Positions 27,338-34,837 of a DNA stretch of 64,000 nt are shown in pieces. A model generated the notes under the pieces. The model saw nothing but the letters and a program-made list of their open reading frames with translations, did no database searches and was not told where the DNA came from. Both the position numbers and the translations under genes were made by a program. This DNA is from Neptunomonas qingdaonensis (GTDB lineage: Bacteria; Pseudomonadota; Gammaproteobacteria; Pseudomonadales; Balneatricaceae), in the NCBI RefSeq assembly GCF_900113275.1, contig NZ_FOOU01000006.1:124001-188000 (forward strand), read 5' to 3'. Each line of letters opens with the position of its first letter. The stretch's first letter is position 1.

Positions 27338-28512
27338 CAGAAAAAGGCCTGTAAGCCAGTCTGCGCACGACCCAGAATCAAAGCATGTATGTCATGCGTG
27401 CCTTCATAGGTATTGACTGCTTCCAGATTCATCACGTGACGGATCACATGGAACTCATCAGCAATACCATTACCGCCGTGCATATCACGTGCAACACGGG
27501 CGATTTCCAGTGCCTTGCCACAGTTATTACGTTTCATCAGTGAGATCAATTCAACCGGACAGTTACCGGCATCCATCATCTGCCCCATACGCAAACAGCC
27601 CTGTAGCCCGATAGAGATTTCAGTCTGCATATCTGCCAATTTTTTCTGTACCAATTGCGTTTGTGCTAAAGGACGACCAAATTGCTTACGATCCAAGGTG
27701 TATTGGCGAGCGGCCTGCCAACAGAACTCAGCAGCGCCTAACGCCCCCCATGAAATACCGAAACGCGCTTTATTCAAACAGCCGAACGGACCCGCCAATC
27801 CAGAAACATTTGGCAGTAGATTTTCATCAGGTACAAACACGTCTTCCATAACGATCTCACCGGTGATCGATGCCCGTAGTGAAAACTTACCTTCAATTTT
27901 TGGTGCTGACAGACCTTTCATACCTTTCTCGAGCACAAAACCACGGATAACATCATCCAGCTTGGCCCAAACAACAAAAACGTGCGCAACCGGAGAGTTG
28001 GTAATCCACATTTTGCTGCCTTTCAGAAGGTAGCCACCATCAACCTTAGTTGCTCGGGTACGCATACCAGCAGGATCAGAACCCGCATCCGGTTCAGTTA
28101 AACCAAAGCAACCAATCCATTCACCACTGGCTAATTTTGGCAGATACTTTTGACGCTGCTCTTCGTTTCCATAAGCATAGATCGGATGCATAACCAAAGA
28201 AGACTGGACACTCATCGCTGAACGATAGCCGCTGTCAACTCGCTCGACTTCACGCGCTACCAAACCATAGCTAACATGGCTTGCACCCGCACCGCCGTAT
28301 TCCTCCGGCAAAGTACTGCCCAACAGACCCAGCGCGCCCAGCTCTTTCATTATTTCTACATCAAACGTTTCATTTCGGTTCGCCATCAATACACGAGGCA
28401 TTAACTGACCTTGCATATAATCACGCGCAGCATCGCGAATCATTCTTTCTTCATCGGTAATCTGCTGGTCTAACAGGAAAGGGTCTTCCCAAACAAAAGC
28501 TGCTTTACTCAT
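27337..28512 (-). CDS. gcdH: glutaryl-CoA dehydrogenase
   Basis: A 391-residue FAD acyl-CoA dehydrogenase. GcdH oxidises and decarboxylates glutaryl-CoA to crotonyl-CoA. The catalytic base is Glu370 in [20 protein letters not shown], the GcdH form of the motif, and [19 protein letters not shown] and [16 protein letters not shown] are typical. The N-terminus [22 protein letters not shown] also matches the family. It is the first gene of a four-gene operon for the aminovalerate branch of lysine degradation. Its 5' region is a 520 bp AT-rich spacer with several palindromes that probably hold the promoter and operators. Confidence 0.96.
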   Translation of the reverse strand: MSKAAFVWEDPFLLDQQITDEERMIRDAARDYMQGQLMPRVLMANRNETFDVEIMKELGALGLLGSTLPEEYGGAGASHVSYGLVAREVERVDSGYRSAMSVQSSLVMHPIYAYGNEEQRQKYLPKLASGEWIGCFGLTEPDAGSDPAGMRTRATKVDGGYLLKGSKMWITNSPVAHVFVVWAKLDDVIRGFVLEKGMKGLSAPKIEGKFSLRASITGEIVMEDVFVPDENLLPNVSGLAGPFGCLNKARFGISWGALGAAEFCWQAARQYTLDRKQFGRPLAQTQLVQKKLADMQTEISIGLQGCLRMGQMMDAGNCPVELISLMKRNNCGKALEIARVARDMHGGNGIADEFHVIRHVMNLEAVNTYEGTHDIHALILGRAQTGLQAFF

Positions 28513-28679
28513 GGTGATGGCCTCATCGTATTTATAATATTGACGTTGTGATCTTGTTTATCACTGCAGTTGTCAAAACTAACGGGATATTAATAGTAGA
28601 TATTGTGCATTATTTTTTACAAATGCAATATATTGAAATCTTTTTTTTTACATGAAAAAAATACACATCTATCAATTAA

Positions 28680-28697
28680 CTTAAAATATATTTTAAG
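28680..28697. promoter_or_regulatory. perfect 18-bp palindrome
   Basis: CTTAAAATATATTTTAAG is an exact dyad 168 bases upstream of the gcdH start. It could bind a dimeric regulator; AT-richness of the region raises the chance of coincidence. Confidence 0.4.
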
Positions 28698-28772
28698 ACA
28701 GCACTTCAAAATATTGATTTTTAACAAATTTTAAACAGGAAGATCATAATAAAATGATAGGCAAACATTTAC

Positions 28773-28784
28773 CCGATATATCGG
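28773..28784. promoter_or_regulatory. perfect 12-bp palindrome CCGATATATCGG
   Basis: An exact dyad with GC-containing arms in otherwise AT-rich DNA, 261 bases upstream of gcdH. Candidate operator only. Confidence 0.35.
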
Positions 28785-28884
28785 CATATTCAGAGAGAGT
28801 TTAAAAAAAAAGGAAAAACAGGCAACAACAGATGTTGTTTATAGTTTACAGATAGTAATCCGTTAAGAAAAAATAGGCATAATA

Positions 28885-28940
28885 GCATGAGGTTCGCAAC
28901 GACGCGTCCTTAGACGATATCCGGCAGCGAAGCCACATGT
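28885..28940. other. GC-rich structured element, candidate RNA
   Basis: CATG (28886-28889), GG and TTCGC (28893-28897) pair with GCGAA (28927-28931), CC and CATG (28936-28939), giving an eleven-pair compound helix broken by one A-A mismatch and one bulged G. Inside it CGTC-CTTA-GACG (28905-28916) forms a second hairpin. The block is GC-rich in an AT-rich spacer. It matches no RNA family I know. The strand is unclear because helices read both ways. Confidence 0.4.
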
Positions 28941-29033
28941 CACAACAAATATTTCCCTCATTAATAATGAATATTCAATTACTTATGAGTCAAATTTAAT
29001 GCTAATCAAGAAGCATAGATCACTGTCAAAAAG

Positions 29034-29738
29034 TCATTCCAGCTCATCCATAAGTGAGCATGAAATTGCTTTTTCCGCATGTATAACTGTGGTATCAAAC
29101 AATTTTATAGGTGTATCACTTTGCTGTAACAGCAGTCCTATCTCAGTGCACCCTAGAATAATAGCCTCGGCTCCCTGATCCACCAATTGATTCACGATAC
29201 GCAAATATTCATTTTTTGATGCGACCTTCACATCACCCAAACACAACTCCTTATAAATAATGTCGTGCACTCGCTGTCGATCATCTCTGGCTGGTATCAA
29301 GACCTGCAAGCCAAACCGATCAGTCAAACGTCCTTTATAAAAATCCTGCTCCATCGTAAATTGCGTACCTAGCAGCCCTACACGTTTTACCCCTTGCTCA
29401 AGCAAAACCTCAGCGGTAGCGTCTGCAATATGAAGTATTGGGATTTCAAGAACCGCTTCAATTTCACCTGCAACCTTGTGCATCGTGTTTGTACAAATCA
29501 GCAAAAAATCCGCACCGCCAGCCTGCACACTCAGGGCTGCTTGCTTAAGAATATCAGCGGTTTGCGCCCAATCCCCTTTATGCTGGCACGCCTCTATTGG
29601 CTGAAAATCAACGCTATGCATTATAATTTTGGCAGAATGCAGTCCGCCCATATGCTGCTTCACTCCTTCATTGATTAGCCGGTAATACGTCACGGTACTT
29701 TCCCAGCTCATACCGCCTAACAGCCCGATGGTGCGCAT
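29034..29738 (-). CDS. aspartate/glutamate racemase family protein
   Basis: A 234-residue member of the PLP-independent Asp/Glu racemase family (YgeA/RacX type). Both catalytic Cys are present: Cys82 in LLICTNTMHK and Cys197 in ILGCTEIGLLL. The family opening IGLLGGMSWEST is intact. It would interconvert L- and D-amino acids; broad-specificity members make D-amino acids that modify peptidoglycan or signal. It lies 35 bases after a GcvA-like regulator gene on the same strand, so the two probably form an operon. The substrate is not determinable. Confidence 0.9.
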   Translation of the reverse strand: MRTIGLLGGMSWESTVTYYRLINEGVKQHMGGLHSAKIIMHSVDFQPIEACQHKGDWAQTADILKQAALSVQAGGADFLLICTNTMHKVAGEIEAVLEIPILHIADATAEVLLEQGVKRVGLLGTQFTMEQDFYKGRLTDRFGLQVLIPARDDRQRVHDIIYKELCLGDVKVASKNEYLRIVNQLVDQGAEAIILGCTEIGLLLQQSDTPIKLFDTTVIHAEKAISCSLMDELE

Positions 29739-29773
29739 AAATAACTCCTGAAAATGCTTATAAAACCCAATGA

Positions 29774-30667
29774 CTAGACACAGCTATCACACATCTCTTC
29801 GATAACCCATTCTTTAAAAACGCGCATTCCATGCGTTAACATTCTGTGTTTCTGATGCACCAGATAAAACGACTTCTGAGTATCCAGCATAATATCAAAG
29901 GGCATAATCAGCTTCCCCTCTGTTATCTCTCGTGAAGAGAGAGTACTGTCCGCCAACGCGACACCTAGTCCTTCCTGAGCCGCAGCAGTTGCCAACTGAC
30001 TGCTGGATAGCCGCAGTCCCCGACTAAAACCTACCGACTCAACCCCTGCCAAATGCAACCATTGCGGCCACTCATCAAGACGCTTACTGACGTGAATTAA
30101 TGTATGCTGGCGAAGATCCTCCGGTTTAACTAAAGGTTTATCTTGAGTAATCAGCCCAGGAGAACACACCGGCACAAGAAACACATCACTTAAGAAATGT
30201 ACATCGATATCATGCCAATCACCCTTACCAAAATAGACAGCCATATCTGTATTTGACCTATTAAAATCGATCAAACCCGTCGACGCAGTAATCTGCAACT
30301 CAACTTCCGGAAATTTTTTCTGAAACCGCTGCATTCTAGGCATCAGCCAGCGTGTCAGGAAATTTGGCGCAACGCTAATGGTTACAACATCTGTTTCCGG
30401 ATTGGATTTCAGCCTTTGAGTGGCAATCTCAATTTCATCTAACGCATATCTAATCGATAGCAGATACTGCTCTCCCTGAGCCGTTAACTGTACCTTTCTC
30501 TTATTTCTTCTAAAAAGAATCACTCCTAAAAATTGCTCAAGTGTTTTAATTTGATGACTAACGGCTGATGCTGTAACCGAAAGCTCATCAGCAGCCAAAA
30601 CAAAGCTCTCATTTCGGGCTGCTGACTCAAATACTCGTATTGCATTCAGAGGAGGCAAACGTCTCAT
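29774..30667 (-). CDS. LysR-family regulator, GcvA-like
   Basis: A 297-residue LysR regulator of the GcvA/AmpR subgroup, recognised from RRLPPLNAIRVFESAARNES and the HTH ADELSVTASAVSHQIKTLE. Members respond to amino acids or cell-wall compounds. It is transcribed with the racemase gene just downstream and is divergent from a 62-residue protein gene. A perfect 8-3-8 dyad with T-N11-A character sits 25 bases from its start, so autoregulation and control of the divergent gene are likely. The effector is unknown. Confidence 0.92.
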   Translation of the reverse strand: MRRLPPLNAIRVFESAARNESFVLAADELSVTASAVSHQIKTLEQFLGVILFRRNKRKVQLTAQGEQYLLSIRYALDEIEIATQRLKSNPETDVVTISVAPNFLTRWLMPRMQRFQKKFPEVELQITASTGLIDFNRSNTDMAVYFGKGDWHDIDVHFLSDVFLVPVCSPGLITQDKPLVKPEDLRQHTLIHVSKRLDEWPQWLHLAGVESVGFSRGLRLSSSQLATAAAQEGLGVALADSTLSSREITEGKLIMPFDIMLDTQKSFYLVHQKHRMLTHGMRVFKEWVIEEMCDSCV

Positions 30668-30692
30668 AATGAAAAACCTATTGGTGAATTAT

Positions 30693-30711
30693 TTTCATCA
30701 TTCTGATGAAA
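30693..30711. promoter_or_regulatory. LysR-type dyad TTTCATCA-TTC-TGATGAAA
   Basis: A perfect 8-bp inverted repeat with a three-base spacer lies between the GcvA-like gene and the divergent small gene. It contains the T-N11-A pattern of LysR operators. Confidence 0.55.
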
Positions 30712-30788
30712 TTTGATCGTTTGTGCAACGCACTGCCAGACCTTAGTATAATCTCATCAACCAAAGCAACTCTCAAAGAGAAAACAGC

Positions 30789-30977
30789 ATGAAAAACGAT
30801 ATTGAATTACACCTGGATACAGACGGAAACATTAATACGGCCTATTACATTCGCCAGGCTCGTCAATTACGCAGTGACTACATGGCTACTTTATTTACAG
30901 GAATGAAGAATAAATTCAAAGCCTTGTTTCAAATTCAGCTACCCGGCATTAATGCTGACCGACCCGCTCAGCATTAA
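30789..30977 (+). CDS. small 62-residue protein
   Basis: A 62-residue protein with no signal or membrane segment. The core AYYIRQARQLRSDYMATLFTGMKNKFKAL resembles the short amphipathic helical proteins (YjiS/DUF1127-like or RSP_7527-like) that often sit beside LysR genes. I am not certain of the family. GAGA lies close upstream of its ATG, and it is divergent from the GcvA-like regulator with a shared operator. A GC hairpin (30990-31006) follows its stop. It is probably real, given the ribosome site, regulatory context and terminator-like stem. Confidence 0.65.
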   Translation: MKNDIELHLDTDGNINTAYYIRQARQLRSDYMATLFTGMKNKFKALFQIQLPGINADRPAQH

Positions 30978-30989
30978 TAACAGACTATC

Positions 30990-31006
30990 GGGGCCATAAC
31001 GGCCCC
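30990..31006 (+). terminator. GC hairpin after the 62-residue gene
   Basis: GGGGCC-ATAAC-GGCCCC forms a perfect six-pair stem 12 bases after the stop; only a short T-run (CTTT) follows, so it is a weak terminator. Confidence 0.5.
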
Positions 31007-31072
31007 TGGCCTTTAAGTTACGACCTAGCCTTAAGATACATTAATCAACCGGTTTTTTTGTCTATACTATAA

Positions 31073-31096
31073 GTTAATGATCAAAGTTAATAATCA
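31073..31096. repeat. direct repeat upstream of the KAS III gene
   Basis: GTTAATGATCA (31073-31083) and GTTAATAATCA (31086-31096) differ at one base and are spaced 13 bases apart, ending 33 bases before the start codon. Just upstream is a TATACT sequence (31062-31067) that could be a -10 element. A candidate regulator site. Confidence 0.4.
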
Positions 31097-31128
31097 GCAA
31101 CCAATAATTAACTTAACGGTAGGCATTT

Positions 31129-32250
31129 ATGAAACAGGCTATCATTAGTGGAATCGGCCTATGGACACCCGAAAACAGCATCAGCAATGAAGAGCTAGTC
31201 ACTGCTTATAATGCTTGGGCAACACAATTCAACAAGGATCACTTTACTGAAATTGAAGCTGGAGATATTTCAGCAAAAACACTTTCTACAGCAGAGTTCA
31301 TTGAAAAAGCCTCAGGCATAAAAAGCCGTTATGCATATTGCAAAGAAGGCATTCTCGATGCCACACGCATGCGCCCGCTTATTCCATCCAGGCCTGATGA
31401 TGAATTATCTGTACAAGCAGAAATAGCATTGTATGCCGCCAAACAGGCTTTACTTTCTGCGAATAAAACACCCGATCAAATAGATGCGGTTATTGTCGCC
31501 TGTTCCTATACACAACGCGCCTACCCGGCCATTGCAATAGAAGTACAAAATGCATTAGGCATCAACGGCTTTGGCTTCGATATGCAGGTAGCTTGCTCAT
31601 CAGGAACCTTTGGCTTACATCGTGCTTACGAGATGATAATAGCCGGAACAGCACAGGGTGTATTGGTGATCAATCCCGAATTAACCTCTCCACAAGTGAA
31701 TTATTGCGATAGAGATAGCCATTTCATTTTTGGCGATGTTGCTGTTGCCACTGTCATTGAATCCGCAGAAACGTGCCAATCTGAACACAGCTATGAAATT
31801 ATCAGCACCAAAGCAGCAACTGTTTTTTCAAATAATATTCGATCTAACTTCGGCTATACCGCCAGAGTAAGCGATACAGACCCTTTCTCAATGGATGGGC
31901 TGTTCCATCAGAATGGCCGCAAAGTCTTCAAAGAAGTATGCCCTATGGCCGCCGAGCATATTACAGCGCATATAAGACAGCATGATCTACATATTGAAAA
32001 CATCAGACGCTGGTGGCTGCACCAGGCCAATATCAATATGAACTTATTGATTACCCGCAAACTGCTGGGGCGAGATGCAACCGCTGATGAAGCACCTATT
32101 GTACTTGATAACTATGCAAACACGGCCTCGGCGGGATCACTCATTGCGTTTCAACAGAACCACGAAGATCTAGAATGTGGCGATTATGGCATCATCTGCT
32201 CTTTTGGGGCGGGATATTCGATTGGCAGCCTGCTAATCAGAAAGAGATAG
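31129..32250 (+). CDS. beta-ketoacyl-ACP synthase III family protein
   Basis: A 373-residue KAS III-type condensing enzyme. The catalytic triad is visible: Cys156 in VACSSGTFG, His298 in WWLHQANINMN and Asn331 in YANTASAGS. It is about 50 residues longer than housekeeping FabH, mainly because of an insertion near residues 35-90. The length resembles the Pseudomonas FabH-like proteins that divert medium-chain acyl-CoA into fatty-acid synthesis; that analogy is by size and overall pattern. It stands alone between a direct-repeat 5' region and a perfect bidirectional terminator. No acyl carrier protein gene is adjacent. Confidence 0.9.
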   Translation: MKQAIISGIGLWTPENSISNEELVTAYNAWATQFNKDHFTEIEAGDISAKTLSTAEFIEKASGIKSRYAYCKEGILDATRMRPLIPSRPDDELSVQAEIALYAAKQALLSANKTPDQIDAVIVACSYTQRAYPAIAIEVQNALGINGFGFDMQVACSSGTFGLHRAYEMIIAGTAQGVLVINPELTSPQVNYCDRDSHFIFGDVAVATVIESAETCQSEHSYEIISTKAATVFSNNIRSNFGYTARVSDTDPFSMDGLFHQNGRKVFKEVCPMAAEHITAHIRQHDLHIENIRRWWLHQANINMNLLITRKLLGRDATADEAPIVLDNYANTASAGSLIAFQQNHEDLECGDYGIICSFGAGYSIGSLLIRKR

Positions 32251-32316
32251 CATTACCAGCAGACAGTCGGATGTAACACTGATCTACTGCGGAAAAGTCC
32301 GACAGCCCGCTAAACA

Positions 32317-32354
32317 AAAAAAACGCACTTCATCATGATGAAGTGCGTTTTTTT
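32317..32354. terminator. bidirectional terminator, perfect 38-bp palindrome
   Basis: A run of A, then ACGCACTTCATCA and its exact inverse complement, then a run of T. It is symmetric and lies between the convergent KAS III and ppiD genes, so it can stop both transcripts. Confidence 0.92.
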
Positions 32355-32368
32355 ATAAAGCCAGTTAA

Positions 32369-34252
32369 CTATTTTTTCTCTATTTCAGCCGCATTCTTCA
32401 ACTGAGTAAGCAGCGACTGATACTCCTGCTGGCCAAAACGTGTGCCCAGGAATATAGCCATCGACTTTTTCTCATCATCAGTCAAGGCCACTTCCGGCAG
32501 ATTGACTTTATTCAGCAGCACTACAGCAACGCTACCATCATCTAACTCTGTTGTGGAGGCAACAATGCGCCCCGCCTCAGGTTTAGCTAACGAGAACGCC
32601 AATGAGCGCACGGATTCAGGAAGATCATCTGAAGCCCGGGAGACCGCAGATAGCTGCACAACCTCAGCGCCAGCAGCGACCTCTGTCATCGCCTTTCCAG
32701 TGATTAGCTCACTCACCGCTTGCTGAGCTTTTGCCTCAAGCTCATCACCAGCAAGCTGTTCGATCAGCTCTTGCTTTAACATAGCAGCAACTTCATCAAA
32801 AGCTTGCACACGAGGCTCAAAATGAGTTTTTACGCGAACAACAACCGTTCGCTCTTTATCTAACTCGATAGGTGTACTGTTAATCCTTTCCTTAATCAGA
32901 TCGTCACTGAACGCTGCCGCAACTACCTTCGCGTTCCGCGTAATATCCATCTCACCTCCGGCACGATCAAAGGGCCCACTCTCTTGAATAGCCAGCCCCA
33001 TCACCTCAGCAGGCTCTATGAGATCGCCTGCGGAGAAAGTGATATCCGCCATTAGCTCAAGGCGTTCAACATAAATAGCTTCAACTTTCTGATCCAGAAT
33101 GTCATCTGTCAGCTTGTATTTCATCTCAGCAAAATCAGGTAACTCTTTTTCTGATATGCCAGTCACTTTAATCAGGTGATAACCAAATTCAGTTCGTACC
33201 GGCTCAGATACTTCGTTCACCGCCAAGGCAAACATCGACTCTTCAAACGGGGCGGAGAAGACACCTTTTCCGTTAAGCCCTAAATCCCCTCCTGCCGCTG
33301 CTGAACCTAGATCGTCAGACTCACTCTTAGCCAATGCTTCAAACGCCTCACCAGCCTGGATACGCGCTTGCAGAGCCTGAATTTTCTTAAGCGCTGCCTC
33401 GTCATCCTGCTCAGCGGTTACTTCTACCAATATATGAGCAACTGCGCGCTGCTCTTCCGCCTGGTAAGATGCCAGGAACTGATCATATTGTGCTTTTAAT
33501 TCTGCATCAGAAACTTCGACATTCTCACGCAAATCGTTCTTATCTAGCAGAATGTATTCAATCGCAACCTGTTCGAGCGTCGTTAATGTAGATTTCTCAG
33601 CTTCGTATTTTGCTCTTACATCTTCTTCTGAAACCTTAATATTTTTTTCAGCCGACGCTAAAGGCAATATGAAGTAACTGATATCACGGGTTTGTCGATC
33701 CAGTGCAACAATTCGATCCAACTCAGATGGAACGGCAAACGCTGATAACTGGTAAGCATTACGTTGCTGCTCTACCAGTCGCTCTTTTCTCAATAAATCT
33801 CTGTACATCAGAGGTGTAAAACCAGCGTTACGTAAAGCAGCTTCAAACTGATTGCGATTAAACTGGCCCTCCACCTGAAAATCCGGGGTATTAATAATCA
33901 TCTGATCGATCATGCGATCAGAGATAATCATATTTTTATCTTCTGCCGCTAATAGCAGTGATTTTTGCTCAATCAGACTATCGAGTACCATCGCACTGAT
34001 CAAACCATCATCCAGCAGCGCCGGATCGGCATCTTCACCCATCTGAGAAAGCAGTTGACGCCTCTGCAACTCTGTTGCCTGATAAAGCTCTTGCTGGGTT
34101 ATCTCTTCACCATTGACTGTCGCCGGGGCATTTGACTCTGCGGTCAGACTAACTAAAGACTCAACTCCGAATAACGCAAAGGTAACAATAATTAAACCAA
34201 CGATAACTTTAGCAACAATACTTTGCGAACTATCTCTGATGGATTGCAGCAT
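32369..34252 (-). CDS. ppiD: peptidyl-prolyl cis-trans isomerase PpiD
   Basis: PpiD is an inner-membrane-anchored periplasmic chaperone near the SecYEG exit that helps newly exported proteins fold. The 627-residue protein has a single N-terminal anchor (residues 13-33, SIVAKVIVGLIIVTFALFG) and a SurA_N-like chaperone region. One parvulin domain follows at about 265-360 (AVAHILVEV ... EFGYHLIKV), then a long C-terminal region. The family length is about 620. It follows lon and hupB on the same strand, the conserved gammaproteobacterial order, with a tRNA gene and a terminator in between. Confidence 0.94.
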   Translation of the reverse strand: MLQSIRDSSQSIVAKVIVGLIIVTFALFGVESLVSLTAESNAPATVNGEEITQQELYQATELQRRQLLSQMGEDADPALLDDGLISAMVLDSLIEQKSLLLAAEDKNMIISDRMIDQMIINTPDFQVEGQFNRNQFEAALRNAGFTPLMYRDLLRKERLVEQQRNAYQLSAFAVPSELDRIVALDRQTRDISYFILPLASAEKNIKVSEEDVRAKYEAEKSTLTTLEQVAIEYILLDKNDLRENVEVSDAELKAQYDQFLASYQAEEQRAVAHILVEVTAEQDDEAALKKIQALQARIQAGEAFEALAKSESDDLGSAAAGGDLGLNGKGVFSAPFEESMFALAVNEVSEPVRTEFGYHLIKVTGISEKELPDFAEMKYKLTDDILDQKVEAIYVERLELMADITFSAGDLIEPAEVMGLAIQESGPFDRAGGEMDITRNAKVVAAAFSDDLIKERINSTPIELDKERTVVVRVKTHFEPRVQAFDEVAAMLKQELIEQLAGDELEAKAQQAVSELITGKAMTEVAAGAEVVQLSAVSRASDDLPESVRSLAFSLAKPEAGRIVASTTELDDGSVAVVLLNKVNLPEVALTDDEKKSMAIFLGTRFGQQEYQSLLTQLKNAAEIEKK

Positions 34253-34280
34253 GATTCACCTAAAACAAACCCTAAAATTA

Positions 34281-34313
34281 AAAAAAAAGCGCATTCGCCT
34301 GAATGCGCTTTTT
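34281..34313 (-). terminator. Rho-independent terminator after tRNA-Asp
   Basis: On the minus strand AGCGCATTC-AGGC-GAATGCGCT forms a nine-pair stem followed by nine or more T residues. It ends the hupB/tRNA-Asp transcript before ppiD. Confidence 0.9.
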
Positions 34314-34317
34314 ATCG

Positions 34318-34394
34318 TGGCGGAACGGACGGGACTCGAACCCGCGACCCCCTGCGTGACAGGCAGGTATTCTAACCAGCTGAACTACCGCTCC
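34318..34394 (-). tRNA. tRNA-Asp (GTC)
   Basis: Read on the minus strand, the 77-base gene starts GGAGCGG and ends CCGTTCCG-CCA, with CCA encoded. The acceptor stem pairs over seven bases with one G-U. The D arm has GCTGGTTAGA, the anticodon stem CCTGC/GCAGG encloses the loop CTGTCAC (anticodon GTC), and the T arm is GGTTCGAGTCC. All arms are intact, so it is a functional tRNA-Asp. It lies just 3' of hupB and is followed at once by a strong terminator, so it may share the hupB transcript. Confidence 0.97.
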
Positions 34395-34428
34395 TTAATC
34401 TGGACTATGATCTGACTCGATCAAATCC

Positions 34429-34704
34429 CTACTTATTTACTGCGTCTTTTAGCGCTTTACCAGGCTTGAAGTTTGGTAAAGTTGCAGCAGCAATCTCAAT
34501 TGGGTTCCCTGTCTGAGGGTTACGACCAGTACGTGCCGCGCGCTCTTTTACAGAAAATGTACCAAAACCAACGAGTGCAACAGACTCACCTTTTTGCAAT
34601 GAAGAAGTGACTGCTTCCAGCGCACCGTCTAATGCACGACCTGCAGCCGCCTTTGGAATATCAGCAGAAGCTGCAATAGCGTCGATTAATTCAGACTTGT
34701 TCAC
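34429..34704 (-). CDS. hupB: DNA-binding protein HU-beta
   Basis: HU-beta is a small nucleoid protein that bends DNA without sequence preference. The 91-residue product has the full family pattern: [11 protein letters not shown], the central [25 protein letters not shown] arm whose Pro-tipped beta-ribbon grips the minor groove, and the C-terminal [12 protein letters not shown]. It lies between lon and ppiD as in most gammaproteobacteria. The tRNA-Asp gene follows 35 bases downstream on the same strand. Confidence 0.98.
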   Translation of the reverse strand: MNKSELIDAIAASADIPKAAAGRALDGALEAVTSSLQKGESVALVGFGTFSVKERAARTGRNPQTGNPIEIAAATLPNFKPGKALKDAVNK

Positions 34705-34837
34705 GATGTTCCCCTTTATCGAGTCGTTTATTATTTATGTTCTGTAGTCCCTGCTCAACACAAATATCCCGCACTTTATACCAATTGGCAGAATTAGGTG
34801 TCAAGTTCTCAACCCCTGATTCTGCCTATGTTTGGCA

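Larger units (their letters stand above)
28513..29033. other. 520 bp AT-rich intergenic region
   Basis: No convincing gene is visible here. It contains the gcdH promoter side (28513-28640), with an imperfect dyad ATATTGTGCATT ... AAATGCAATAT around 28601-28632, two perfect palindromes (28680-28697 and 28773-28784) and a GC-rich foldable block at 28885-28940. Homopolymer runs of T and A are frequent. The racemase gene reads into it from the right without a clear terminator. Confidence 0.6.

Noticed and set aside
34113-34415. ORF of 100 residues antisense to ppiD start and tRNA-Asp
   Set aside because: Its C-terminal GLEPATPCVTGRYSNQLNYR is the well-known false peptide obtained by reading across tRNA-Asp on the wrong strand.
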